From NCBI GenBank assembly GCA_014237715.1, contig JAAZZG010000010.1, forward strand, positions 1-64,000: a stretch of 64,000 nucleotides of DNA, written 5' to 3'. The notes below the pieces were generated by a model that saw nothing but the letters and a program-made list of their open reading frames with translations, ran no database searches and was not told the DNA's origin. The stretch is from Acidimicrobiales bacterium. GTDB lineage: Bacteria; Actinomycetota; Acidimicrobiia; Acidimicrobiales; MedAcidi-G1. Below, one piece after another: positions 51,774-60,159 of this stretch; the first letter of the stretch is position 1, and the number at the start of each line of letters is the position of its first letter. The position numbers were made by a program, and so were the translations under genes.

Positions 51774-51828
51774 GTGTCAAGTACCCCCTCTCTGGGGGCT
51801 GTCACACTCGATCGAAAGGATGGTCCTC

Positions 51829-52362
51829 ATGAACACCGCCACCGTCTCCCAGCTTCCGCTCGACTTCCCCCGGTTCCCGGACGTCAAGTCTTCGACCTTC
51901 CTGCGGGTGGTCCCGCCGGTCGAGCCGGCACCCGCCGAGCGACTGGCCACCGTCCACCGACTGGTCACCGACGTCCTCGCTGCCGAACCCGCCGTGGTGA
52001 GTGCCGTTCGGCGACAGACCACCGCCGAGGGAGTGGTTCGTACCGCATCCGTGGTCTCCCCGAGGGTCTACCGGCAGCGCCGGTTCTTGGCCGCGGTGGT
52101 CCTCGGGCTGCTCGTCTCGGCACTCTCCTTGTTGGGTGGCGAGCTCATCGGTCGGGTCACGGGCACAACGGGGGCACCGGCGGTCGCCGCGGTGGGCGAG
52201 CCGATCGTCTACGTGGTCCAGCCGGGCGACACCCTCTGGTCAATCGCCGGGTCGATCAACCCAGACGGTCGGGACCTACGGGCCACGGTCGACCGATTGG
52301 TCGATGCGGCGGGCGGATCGATCCTCCAGCCGGGCCAGCGAATCGCCTTACCCGTCGGCTAG
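51829..52362 (+). CDS. SOS-controlled LysM membrane protein (YneA/ChiZ-like)
   Basis: The 177-residue product has a cytoplasmic N-terminus of about 80 residues, one membrane segment (FLAAVVLGLLVSALSLLGGE), and an extracytoplasmic LysM domain (YVVQPGDTLWSIAGSINPDG, ending LQPGQRIALPVG). Divergent placement from lexA, LexA boxes upstream and a TM-LysM layout match Bacillus YneA and Mycobacterium Rv2719c (ChiZ), which delay cell division during DNA damage; that role here is inferred. ATG 51829 follows AAAGGA by 8 nt; ATG 51820 overlaps that site. Confidence 0.85.
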   Translation: MNTATVSQLPLDFPRFPDVKSSTFLRVVPPVEPAPAERLATVHRLVTDVLAAEPAVVSAVRRQTTAEGVVRTASVVSPRVYRQRRFLAAVVLGLLVSALSLLGGELIGRVTGTTGAPAVAAVGEPIVYVVQPGDTLWSIAGSINPDGRDLRATVDRLVDAAGGSILQPGQRIALPVG

Positions 52363-52371
52363 CGCCCGTCG

Positions 52372-53133
52372 CTAGGAAACGAGGTACCGACAGAAGAGGA
52401 AACCGTCCTCGGTCAGGACGCGATCCAGTACCAAGCGGGTGGCCGTGGCGAGCTGCGGCCCGGCCACCAAGCTGCGGCCCTCCCCGCCAATACCGCCGAC
52501 GAGCTTCGGCGAGACGCTGATGCAGAGTTCGTCGACCAGACCGGCCGCGAAGAGTTGGTGGTTGAGGTTCGGTCCACCTTCACACAGGACGGTGCGGGCC
52601 CCGATGTCGTCAAGCACGGCCAGCAGGCCGGTGAGGTCGACCAGGGTCTCGCCACAGGCCACGACTTCGGCCACCGGTTCCAGCCCGGCCCGTCGATCGG
52701 CGGGCGCCGAGGCGACGGTGGCCACGATGGGTGGCGGATCCGCCGGGTCTCGGTCAGCGAACAGTGGTGCCGTCGGATCCAGGTCCAGGCTGGCCGACAC
52801 GACCACCAGACGGGGTCTCGGTGCGCGACCGGATGCAGCCCGGCTGGCCGCCACCGTCTCCTCGAGGGACCGGGGTGGCCGGTAGCCCTCGGCCCGGACG
52901 GTCCCCGCACCCACCAAGATCATGTCGGCGCATCCCCGGATGGCCCGGAAGACCTGCCGGTCGGCCGGCCCACTGAGTCCCCCGGATTGACCAGCCACGG
53001 CGGTGGCTCCGTCGACAGAGGCCACCATGTTGACCATGACCCAGGGGCGGCCCGGCGGAACGGGTCGATCATCGTCGAGGTGCAGCCCGACCGGATCGAC
53101 GTCGCGGTCCGGTTCAGGATGGATTCGTCGCAC
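52372..53133 (-). CDS. Stand-alone RibD C-terminal (pyrimidine reductase / DHFR-like) protein
   Basis: The 253-residue product has the RibD_C/DHFR fold: VMVNMVASVDGATAV, GGLSGPADRQVFRAIRGCAD, MILVGAGTVRAEGY (NADPH side), RTVLCEGGPNLNHQLFAAGL and the closing LVDELCISVSPKLVGG. There is no deaminase domain. It resembles Mycobacterium Rv2671. It may act in riboflavin synthesis, where the rib operon of this window lacks ribD, or as a backup folate reductase; undecided. GTG 53133 is chosen because TACGGT ends 6 nt before it; the frame is open farther upstream but without similarity. Confidence 0.85.
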   Translation of the reverse strand: MRRIHPEPDRDVDPVGLHLDDDRPVPPGRPWVMVNMVASVDGATAVAGQSGGLSGPADRQVFRAIRGCADMILVGAGTVRAEGYRPPRSLEETVAASRAASGRAPRPRLVVVSASLDLDPTAPLFADRDPADPPPIVATVASAPADRRAGLEPVAEVVACGETLVDLTGLLAVLDDIGARTVLCEGGPNLNHQLFAAGLVDELCISVSPKLVGGIGGEGRSLVAGPQLATATRLVLDRVLTEDGFLFCRYLVS

Positions 53134-53139
53134 GTGACG

Positions 53140-53145
53140 ACCGTA
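53140..53145 (-). promoter_or_regulatory. -10 box of the leaderless RibD-like gene (TACGGT)
   Basis: TACGGT on the minus strand ends 6 nt before GTG 53133. Confidence 0.55.
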
Positions 53146-53527
53146 GCCCTCGTCCGGGTGGTGCCGGACTCTGCAGGCGACCATCACGTTCCTGTGGAGA
53201 ACCGCCACGTCATCCACCGGGAAATCCCCAACTCGTCCCTCTATCTGTCCACAGGGCGACGTCCCTAATGTCGGTCTTCGTGGCCGGCGGCGGTCGGCCC
53301 GGCTGAAACCCGTCGCATCGGTTCGTCCGGATCGACGTTGGGACGGACAGTCCGGACTCCCTCGGGATTCCGGACGGTCGGTCCTCGACCTGGGCCTTCC
53401 GCCGCCGGCCACGACCTATCGGATCCTGTCCGGTCGGAGTTAACCGATAACTGTCACTGGTCGGTCGTACGGTCCGGGCACTCCGGGCAGCGGGCTCGAG
53501 AGTTCGAACAGATGAGGGTGGTACACG
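53146..53527. promoter_or_regulatory. nrdJ upstream region
   Basis: No gene seen in this roughly 380-bp divergent gap. Two DnaA-box-like 9-mers lie in opposite orientation: TTCTCCACA on the minus strand (53193-53201) and CTGTCCACA (53245-53253), each one base off TTGTCCACA. A possible -10, TACGGT, is at 53468-53473, and GAGGGTGG (53514-53521) is the nrdJ ribosome-binding site. I see no cobalamin riboswitch. Confidence 0.4.
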
Positions 53528-56338
53528 ATGTCGATGGCACCGGAGCGGGGGATCCTGGGGATCCGCCGTCGATTCACACGCGACGGGGTGGATCCCTATG
53601 ACGACATCGAGTGGGAGGTTCGGACCTCCCGCCTGATCGACCACCGTGACGGATCGGTGGCCTTCGAACAGGAAGACGTAGAGGTCCCCACGGACTGGTC
53701 GGTCAACGCCACCAACATCCTCGCCCAGAAGTACTTCCGGGGGGCGCTCGATGCCCCCGAGCGGGAATCCTCTCTGCGTCAGGTCGCCGACCGGGTGGCC
53801 GGCACCATTGCCGACTGGGGCCTGCGAGACGGCTACTTCGTCGACGCCGACGAGGCTGCGGCGTTTGCCGACGAGTTACGCCACCTGGTGATCACCCAGC
53901 GGGCCGCCTTCAACTCGCCGGTCTGGTTCAACATCGGCGTTCCCGACGTACCGCAGCAGGCATCCGCCTGTTTCATCCTCTCGGTCGACGACCAGATGTC
54001 GTCCATCCTCAACTGGTACGTGGAGGAAGGCACGATCTTCAAAGGCGGTTCGGGCGCCGGCGTCAACCTAAGTGCCATCCGATCCTCCAGAGAGGCCTTG
54101 CGGGGAGGAGGCCAGGCCAGCGGGCCGGTCAGTTTCATGCGTGGTGCCGATGCCTCGGCCGGCACTATCAAGAGTGGGGGTACAACTCGCCGGGCCGCGA
54201 AAATGGTCGTTCTCGACGTGGCTCACCCTGACGTCGAGGAGTTCGTCTGGTGCAAGGCCCGCGAGGAGCGCAAGGTCCGTGTCCTGGAACAGGCCGGGTT
54301 CGACGTCGGGTTTGACGGCGCTGACAGCCATTCGATCATGTATCAGAACGCCAACAACTCGGTCCGGGTGACTGACGAGTTCATGACGGCCGTTGAGGCC
54401 GACGTCGACTGGGACCTCAAGGCCGTCACGGACGGTTCGGTGCTCGACACGATCGGTGCCCGTGACCTGTTTCGACAGATGTCCGAGGCGGCTTGGGAGT
54501 GCGCCGATCCCGGCATCCAGTTCGACACCACGATCAACCGCTGGCACACGGCCTCCAACACCGGCCGGATCACCGCCAGCAATCCATGCTCGGAGTATGT
54601 GCACCTCGACGATTCGGCCTGCAATCTGGCCAGTCTCAACCTGCTGGCCTTCCTCGGTTCGTCAGACCACGACACCGGAGCCATCAGTGGGTTCGACGTG
54701 GAGGGCTTCTGCCATGCCGTCGAGGTGGTGTTCACCGCCCAGGAGATTCTGGTCGGCAATGCTGACTATCCGACCGAAGCCATTGGCGAGACCACCCGGG
54801 CATTCCGCCAACTAGGTCTGGGCTACGCCAACCTCGGTGCGTTGCTCATGGCTCTCGGACTGCCCTACGACAGCGATGAGGGTCGGTCGGTGGCCGCGGC
54901 GATTACCTCGCTCATGACCGGCCACGCCTACCGCACTTCGGCTCGTATGGCTGACCGGATGGGGCCGTTCGAGGGCTTCGAACATAACCGCGAGCCGATG
55001 CTCAACGTGCTCGAGATGCACCGGGAGGCCGCCGAGTTACTCGACGACGCTGTGGCACCTGAGCTGGTCATCGCGGGTCGTACAGCGTGGTTCGAGGCTT
55101 GCGCGTTGGCGCAGCGGGTGGGCGTGCGGAACAGCCAGGCCACCGTGCTGGCGCCCACCGGCACCATCGGCCTGCTTATGGACTGCGACACGACTGGTAT
55201 CGAGCCGGACCTGAGCCTGGTCAAGCACAAGCGCCTGGTCGGCGGCGGCACCATGTCGATCGTCAACCGGACCGTGCCCCGGGCCCTGCGGCGCCTCGGC
55301 TACGACGACGTTGCTACGGCGGCCGTCTTGGCATGGATCGATGAGCACCAGACGGTGATCGGTTGTCCCGATATCAGCGACGAACACATGGCGGTGTTCG
55401 CCACCTCGATGGGCGACAACCCCATCCACCACATGGGGCATATCCGGATGATGGGTGCCGTCCAGCCGTTTCTGTCGGGCGCCATCTCCAAGACCTGCAA
55501 CATGCCTGAAGAGGTCACCGTCGACGATGTCGAGGAGCTCTACCTCGAGGCGTGGCGCCTCGGGCTCAAGGCAGTGGCTATCTACCGTGACAACTGCAAG
55601 GTGGCCCAGCCCCTTACGGTGGGCGACGCCTCGTCAACGTCCGCCGGTGGGCCCGCGGACGTGGTAGCCCGGGTAGCTGAACGGGTGACCGCCGAACTGC
55701 CAGAACCGGTCCGGCGTCGCCTGCCCCGTAGCCGTGCATCACGTACCTTTGAGTTCCGGGTTGCCGACTGTAAAGGCTTTGTCACAGTCGGCGAATACGA
55801 GGACGGTCGACCAGGCGAGGTCTTCGTGCGGGTTTCCAAGCAGGGCTCGACCATGGCGGGAATCATGGATGCCTTCGCCATCTCGCTCAGTCACGGACTG
55901 CAGTACGGGGTCCCGCTTAGGGCCTTCGTGGACGCCTTCACCGGCATGCGCTTTGAGCCGGCCGGCATGACCGACGATCCCGACCTCAGGATCTCCACCA
56001 GCCTCATCGACTACCTATTCCGCCGCCTGGCGGTGGAATACCTCAGCCCCGAGGAACGGGCCGAGCTGAACATCCTCACGACCAGTGAACGCACCCAGCC
56101 GACGCTGCCCGGTGTCGAGGAATCGGCCACCGAGACCCGTCAGGGCAACGACGTACCGGCGGATCCGCCGACCGTGCCGTCGGCGTCGCAGTTCGCCGCC
56201 CAGCTGTCCCTCGCTGACGCACCGTCGGTCCGGGCATCGGCCAACGCCCCGCTGTGCATGCAGTGCGGCGTGGCCATGCAGCGGGCCGGGTCGTGCTACG
56301 TGTGCACCGACTGTGGTGCGACCAGCGGATGCTCGTGA
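53528..56338 (+). CDS. nrdJ: Adenosylcobalamin-dependent (class II) ribonucleotide reductase
   Basis: Reduces ribonucleotides using vitamin B12, without oxygen dependence; 936 residues. Seen: TQRAAFNSPVWFNIGVPDVP, QASACFILSVDDQ (reducible Cys), FKGGSGAGVNLSAIRS, the substrate loop ITASNPCSEYVHLDDSACNL, and SQATVLAPTGTIGLLMDCDT. Near the C-terminus is a zinc-ribbon-like LCMQCGVAMQRAG with CYVCTDCGATSGCS, which supplies the C-terminal shuttle cysteines. Start ATG 53528, with ATG 53534 as alternative. Thymidine kinase follows 28 nt later. The host must obtain or make cobalamin. Confidence 0.96.
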   Translation: MSMAPERGILGIRRRFTRDGVDPYDDIEWEVRTSRLIDHRDGSVAFEQEDVEVPTDWSVNATNILAQKYFRGALDAPERESSLRQVADRVAGTIADWGLRDGYFVDADEAAAFADELRHLVITQRAAFNSPVWFNIGVPDVPQQASACFILSVDDQMSSILNWYVEEGTIFKGGSGAGVNLSAIRSSREALRGGGQASGPVSFMRGADASAGTIKSGGTTRRAAKMVVLDVAHPDVEEFVWCKAREERKVRVLEQAGFDVGFDGADSHSIMYQNANNSVRVTDEFMTAVEADVDWDLKAVTDGSVLDTIGARDLFRQMSEAAWECADPGIQFDTTINRWHTASNTGRITASNPCSEYVHLDDSACNLASLNLLAFLGSSDHDTGAISGFDVEGFCHAVEVVFTAQEILVGNADYPTEAIGETTRAFRQLGLGYANLGALLMALGLPYDSDEGRSVAAAITSLMTGHAYRTSARMADRMGPFEGFEHNREPMLNVLEMHREAAELLDDAVAPELVIAGRTAWFEACALAQRVGVRNSQATVLAPTGTIGLLMDCDTTGIEPDLSLVKHKRLVGGGTMSIVNRTVPRALRRLGYDDVATAAVLAWIDEHQTVIGCPDISDEHMAVFATSMGDNPIHHMGHIRMMGAVQPFLSGAISKTCNMPEEVTVDDVEELYLEAWRLGLKAVAIYRDNCKVAQPLTVGDASSTSAGGPADVVARVAERVTAELPEPVRRRLPRSRASRTFEFRVADCKGFVTVGEYEDGRPGEVFVRVSKQGSTMAGIMDAFAISLSHGLQYGVPLRAFVDAFTGMRFEPAGMTDDPDLRISTSLIDYLFRRLAVEYLSPEERAELNILTTSERTQPTLPGVEESATETRQGNDVPADPPTVPSASQFAAQLSLADAPSVRASANAPLCMQCGVAMQRAGSCYVCTDCGATSGCS

Positions 56339-56366
56339 TCCCGAGTCCCCTCGAGGGCTGTTACTG

Positions 56367-57014
56367 ATGGCGATTCTTCGCTTCTCCTTCGGAACGATGG
56401 GGTCCGGTAAGAGCACGCTGGCTCTGCAGATCCACCACAATCTGCGAGAGCGGGGCCTTCAGGGGATCCTGTGTAGTCAGCTGGACCGAGCGGACGGTCG
56501 GGTGTCCAGCGCCCTTGGAGTGTCCGCTGATGCTGTGGAGGTCGGCCCCCGCCTTGACCTGTTCGAGATGGCGCTGGCCGTGGCTTCCCGACGGGGACGT
56601 ATCGACTATTTGGTCTGCGACGAGGCCCAGTTCTACCTTCCGAGTCAGATCGACCAGTTGGCCCGCATTGTCGACGACCTGGGTGCTGACGTCTTCGCCT
56701 TCGGATTACTCACCAGCTTTCAGGGTGAGTTGTTCGACGGTACCCGCCGGCTCCTCGAGGTGGCCGACGAGCGGGTTGAGGTCCAGGTCGAGGCCCGGTG
56801 CTGGTGTGGTGAGCGGGCCACCCACAACGCGCGCCTGGTGGACGGGGTGCAGGTCTACGACGGAGCGCTGTTCGTGGTGGACGATCCCGAGGACCACGTC
56901 GTCACCTACGAACTCCGGTGCCGCCGGCACTGGACGACGGGCGACTCCGGTGTCCGGCGCCAGGCCGGAGCGCTTCTGGACTCAGATGCCGAGCCCGCCC
57001 ATGAGGTGGCTTGA
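56367..57014 (+). CDS. tdk: Thymidine kinase (type II)
   Basis: Salvages thymidine to dTMP. The 215-residue product has the P-loop LRFSFGTMGSGKSTLALQ, CSQLDRADGRVSSALG (the region that binds the nucleoside), the catalytic VCDEAQFYLPSQIDQLARIV, FGLLTSFQGELFDGTRRLLE, and zinc cysteines in ARCWCGERATHNARL and LRCRRHW. The ATG 56367 gives the family-typical N-terminus. Its last 33 bp overlap the convergent gene on the other strand. Likely co-transcribed with nrdJ, pairing two dNTP supply enzymes. Confidence 0.93.
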   Translation: MAILRFSFGTMGSGKSTLALQIHHNLRERGLQGILCSQLDRADGRVSSALGVSADAVEVGPRLDLFEMALAVASRRGRIDYLVCDEAQFYLPSQIDQLARIVDDLGADVFAFGLLTSFQGELFDGTRRLLEVADERVEVQVEARCWCGERATHNARLVDGVQVYDGALFVVDDPEDHVVTYELRCRRHWTTGDSGVRRQAGALLDSDAEPAHEVA

Positions 57015-57437
57015 GAGGTCTCCGGTGAGGTCCATCAGGTAGGCCCGCTCAGCGAACCGCCAGGCGCCGTCGACCAACTCGAATCGGTCGTGGTACCGAC
57101 CGGTGATGATTGGCTGCAGTGGCCCGTCGCCGACCTGCTGGAACACCGTGTAGGTGCTCCGGCACGTCGCCTTCATCCCATCATCGGCTACCTCGATGAT
57201 CGGCGTGGCCACCAGATGGCGGGTCCGCGGTGTCCCGTCCTCGTGGAGGCGGACCATTGACTGCCATACGGCAGCCAGGCCGTCGCGGTCCACGACCGGG
57301 GTGCCGTCGTTGGCCGGGTCGCCCAGCAGCACGCGGGCATGGGTGAACAGGTCGACGCACTCGTCGAGTCGACCCGCGTCCATCAACTCGGCGTACCGGT
57401 ACAGGAGGTTGGTTATGGCGGTGGGAGCGTCGGACAC
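56982..57437 (-). CDS. SnoaL/NTF2-like fold protein
   Basis: The 151-residue product fits the NTF2-like cone fold: AITNLLYRYAELMDAGRLDE, CVDLFTHARVLLG, RDGLAAVWQSMVRLHED, HLVATPIIEVADDGMKATCR, GRYHDRFELVDGAWRFAERA. Proteins of this type include ketosteroid isomerase, SnoaL-like cyclases and dioxygenase beta subunits; the reaction cannot be told. GTG 57437 follows a TACCTT box by 7 nt. The C-terminal 33 bp overlap tdk. Confidence 0.8.
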   Translation of the reverse strand: MSDAPTAITNLLYRYAELMDAGRLDECVDLFTHARVLLGDPANDGTPVVDRDGLAAVWQSMVRLHEDGTPRTRHLVATPIIEVADDGMKATCRSTYTVFQQVGDGPLQPIITGRYHDRFELVDGAWRFAERAYLMDLTGDLSSHLMGGLGI

Positions 57438-57444
57438 CTCGCGG

Positions 57445-57450
57445 AAGGTA
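57445..57450 (-). promoter_or_regulatory. -10 box of the leaderless SnoaL-like gene (TACCTT)
   Basis: TACCTT on the minus strand ends 7 nt before GTG 57437. It is divergent from the acyl-CoA dehydrogenase promoter 67 bp away. Confidence 0.55.
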
Positions 57451-57516
57451 GTCGCGGCAATCCCGGAGGTGCCTGCCGGAGGCCGGCCCGCTCGGGCCGG
57501 TCAGGTGACCGGGCGG

Positions 57517-57522
57517 TAGGTT
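57517..57522 (+). promoter_or_regulatory. -10 box of the leaderless acyl-CoA dehydrogenase gene (TAGGTT)
   Basis: TAGGTT ends 7 nt before ATG 57530. It is 1 nt from ATG 57524, too close for that start to be used on the same transcript. Confidence 0.55.
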
Positions 57523-57529
57523 CATGGCT

Positions 57530-59332
57530 ATGAGTGACTACCGACCGCCGTTGGACGACATCCGCCTCGTATTGGCTGAGATCAGTGATCTCGCCGCGAT
57601 TTGCGACCTGCCGGGCTATGAACACGTCGACCCCGAGACGGTCGACGGCGTGCTCGACGAACTGGGCCGATTCGTGGCCGAGGTGGTGGCCCCGGTCAAC
57701 CGGATCGGCGACGAGGAGGGTTGCTCGGTGACCGACGGGGTGGTTTCCGCGCCGGAAGCCTTTGGCACGGCGTGGGACAAGTTCGTCGAGTCCGGCTGGG
57801 CGGCGATCTCCCAGGATCCGGACTATGGCGGCGGCGGCTTTCCGGGCTCCGTGCAGACTGTCCTGACCGAACTGCTCGCCACGGCCTCACGGGCATGGTC
57901 CATGGGGCCCATGCTGACCGTCGGGGCACTCGACGCCTTGCACTCGTTCGCCGACGAGGGACAGAAGGAGACCTACCTCCCGAAGATGGTGACCGCTGAG
58001 TGGTCGGGGACCATGAACCTGACCGAGCCTCAGGCTGGCTCCGACGTCGGGGCATTGACCTCCCGGGCCGTACCCGCCGACGACGGGTCGTACCGGATCT
58101 TCGGAACCAAGATCTTCATCACCTTCGGTGAGCATGAGATGACCGAGAACATCATCCAACTGGTGCTGGCCCGCACGCCCGACAGTCCCCCGGGAACCAA
58201 GGGAATCTCGCTGTTCATCGTCCCCAAGTACCTCGTGAACGACGACGGCAGCCTCGGCGAGCGGAACGACTACCGATGCCTGTCCGTCGAACACAAGCTG
58301 GGTCTGCACGCCAGTCCGACCTGCGTCCTGTCGTTCGGCGATGGGGGTGACGGTGCCGTCGGCTTCCTCATCGGCGAGGAACACCAGGGCATGCGCTACA
58401 TGTTCAAGATGATGAACAACGCCCGGCTTGGCGTGGGTGTCGAAGGCCTGGCCGTCACCGAACGTGCCCTCCAGCAGGCTGCCGACTACGCCATCGAGCG
58501 CCGGCAGGGTCGGGCCATCGGTGCACCGGCTGGCGAGCAGTCGGCCATCGTGGACCACGCCGACGTCCGCCGCATGCTGCTCACCATGAGGGCCTACACC
58601 GACGCCATGCGTTGCCTGCTGTACCTCAATGCCGCATCGCTCGACGTGGCCGCCCGCCACCCCGATTCCGACGTTCGTCAAGCGGCGTCAGACCGTGCCG
58701 AGCTGCTCACGCCGATCTCCAAGGCGTGGTGCACCGACGTGGGCGTCGAGATGTCGTCGCTGGGCATCCAGATCCACGGCGGATACGGCTACATCGAAGA
58801 AACCGGGGCGGCCCAGCACTGGCGCGACTCACGGATCTCGCCTATCTACGAGGGCACGAACGGGATTCAGGCCATGGACTTGGTGGGTCGCAAGCTAGCT
58901 ATGAACGGTGGGGCCGTCATGGTCGACCTGCTGGCCGAGATCGCCGGTCTCGACAACGAGTTGGCCGCTGCCGGCGAGGCCTTCGCCTCAATCCGCAAGG
59001 GCCTGGCCGATGCTCTGGCCGCCACGGAGGAAGCAACCGGATGGTTGGTGGCCAACGGACTAAACGACCCCAACGACGCGATGGCCGGAGCGACGCCGTA
59101 CCTCCGGATGTTCGGGCAACTGGTCGGCGGGTGGCTGCTGGCCCGTCTGGCCCTCGGGGCGCAGCGTCGGATCGACGCCGGCGAAGGCGATGCCACCCAC
59201 CTTGGCACCAAGGTGGTGGCCGCCCGCTTCTACGCCGAACAGCTCCTGCCGATAGCGCGCGCCCAGATGGGAGCGGTGATGGCCGGCAAGGCCGACCTGT
59301 TCGAGATTCCTGCTGACGCATTCTCCGCCTGA
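57530..59332 (+). CDS. Acyl-CoA dehydrogenase (FadE5-like)
   Basis: FAD enzyme that introduces the 2,3 double bond in acyl-CoA, 600 residues, the long form with an extra C-terminal domain. Seen: WAAISQDPDYGGGGFPGSVQ, MNLTEPQAGSDVGALTSRAV (FAD/substrate loop), IFGTKIFITFGEHEMTENII, LGLHASPTCVLSFGD, MRYMFKMMNNARLGVGVEGL, and IQIHGGYGYIEETGAAQHWR with DSRISPIYEGTNGIQAMDLV, which carries the catalytic Glu. Chain length cannot be told. ATG 57530 is chosen by the -10 spacing over ATG 57524. Confidence 0.93.
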   Translation: MSDYRPPLDDIRLVLAEISDLAAICDLPGYEHVDPETVDGVLDELGRFVAEVVAPVNRIGDEEGCSVTDGVVSAPEAFGTAWDKFVESGWAAISQDPDYGGGGFPGSVQTVLTELLATASRAWSMGPMLTVGALDALHSFADEGQKETYLPKMVTAEWSGTMNLTEPQAGSDVGALTSRAVPADDGSYRIFGTKIFITFGEHEMTENIIQLVLARTPDSPPGTKGISLFIVPKYLVNDDGSLGERNDYRCLSVEHKLGLHASPTCVLSFGDGGDGAVGFLIGEEHQGMRYMFKMMNNARLGVGVEGLAVTERALQQAADYAIERRQGRAIGAPAGEQSAIVDHADVRRMLLTMRAYTDAMRCLLYLNAASLDVAARHPDSDVRQAASDRAELLTPISKAWCTDVGVEMSSLGIQIHGGYGYIEETGAAQHWRDSRISPIYEGTNGIQAMDLVGRKLAMNGGAVMVDLLAEIAGLDNELAAAGEAFASIRKGLADALAATEEATGWLVANGLNDPNDAMAGATPYLRMFGQLVGGWLLARLALGAQRRIDAGEGDATHLGTKVVAARFYAEQLLPIARAQMGAVMAGKADLFEIPADAFSA

Positions 59333-59346
59333 CTGGAGGGTCACAG

Positions 59347-60159
59347 GTGTTTGCCTCGATCCCCAGCCCCTCGGCTAACGCCCTGTCCATCGGGCCGTTG
59401 GAGTTGCGGGCCTATGGGCTGATGATCGCCCTCGGGGCGTTCGTCGCCGTGACCTGGAGCCAACGTCGGTACGCGGCGCGTGGTGGCGATGCGGAGACCA
59501 TCGCCTCGATTTCGATGTGGGCCATTCCGGCGGGCCTCGTTGGATCCCGGCTGTACCACGTGGCCACGGACTGGCGGTCGTTCCGTGGACGCTGGGAGGA
59601 CGTGCCGGCCCTCTGGCAGGGTGGTCTGGGTATTCCCGGCGGCTTGATGGCCGGTGTGCTCGTCGGAACGCTGGTGGCCCGGCGGCGGGGGTTGACCATG
59701 GCCGCCGCGATGGACGTAATGGTGCCCACCATCCCGCTGGCCCAGGCCATCGGTCGCTGGGGGAACTGGTTCAACCAAGAGGTCTTCGGCCGCCCCAGTG
59801 ACCTTCCGTGGGCGCTCGAGATCGACGCCATGCACCGACCCTCTGAGTATGCAGCCTCGTCGACCTTTCATCCGACCTTCCTCTACGAGGGCCTGTGGAA
59901 TGTGGCCCTCGCCATGGTGCTGGTCAGGGTCGAACGCCGTGGGGTGCTCCGCCCGGGGTACGTGACCGGCCTATGGGTATGTGGCTATGGCCTGGGCCGC
60001 CTATGGGTGGAGATGCTTCGTAGCGATGTCGCCTCGCTGGTGGTAGGGGTCAGGATCAACGTCTGGATGGCCCTCGCGGCCATCCTCATCGGTGGTCTGG
60101 TGGCCTGGCGGGGCCGGATCCCGGCCGACCGAGCGCCCATGGAGGTGGGGGATCGATGA
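59347..60159 (+). CDS. lgt: Prolipoprotein diacylglyceryl transferase
   Basis: Transfers diacylglycerol to the lipobox cysteine, the first step of lipoprotein maturation, and so needed for lipoproteins such as the one at 3129. The 270-residue membrane protein has LRAYGLMIALGAFVAV, GSRLYHVATDW, GGLGIPGGLMAGVLVG and the family signature IGRWGNWFNQEVFGRP, with about seven hydrophobic segments. GTG 59347 has GGAGG 7 nt upstream. It overlaps the cyclase gene by 4 nt. Confidence 0.95.
   Translation: MFASIPSPSANALSIGPLELRAYGLMIALGAFVAVTWSQRRYAARGGDAETIASISMWAIPAGLVGSRLYHVATDWRSFRGRWEDVPALWQGGLGIPGGLMAGVLVGTLVARRRGLTMAAAMDVMVPTIPLAQAIGRWGNWFNQEVFGRPSDLPWALEIDAMHRPSEYAASSTFHPTFLYEGLWNVALAMVLVRVERRGVLRPGYVTGLWVCGYGLGRLWVEMLRSDVASLVVGVRINVWMALAAILIGGLVAWRGRIPADRAPMEVGDR

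Noticed and set aside
51556-51828. Longer LysM protein beginning at 51556
   Set aside because: It would run through the lexA 5' region and all LexA boxes; the ATG at 51829 has a proper ribosome-binding site.
53500-53511. Palindrome GAGTTCGAAC near nrdJ as an SOS box
   Set aside because: GTTCGAAC is palindromic but does not fit the CGAAC-N4-GTTCG spacing.
53270-53527. Cobalamin riboswitch before nrdJ
   Set aside because: A GTCACTGG string resembles the end of a B12 box, but the conserved GGTGnAAnnCC core and the rest of the aptamer are missing.
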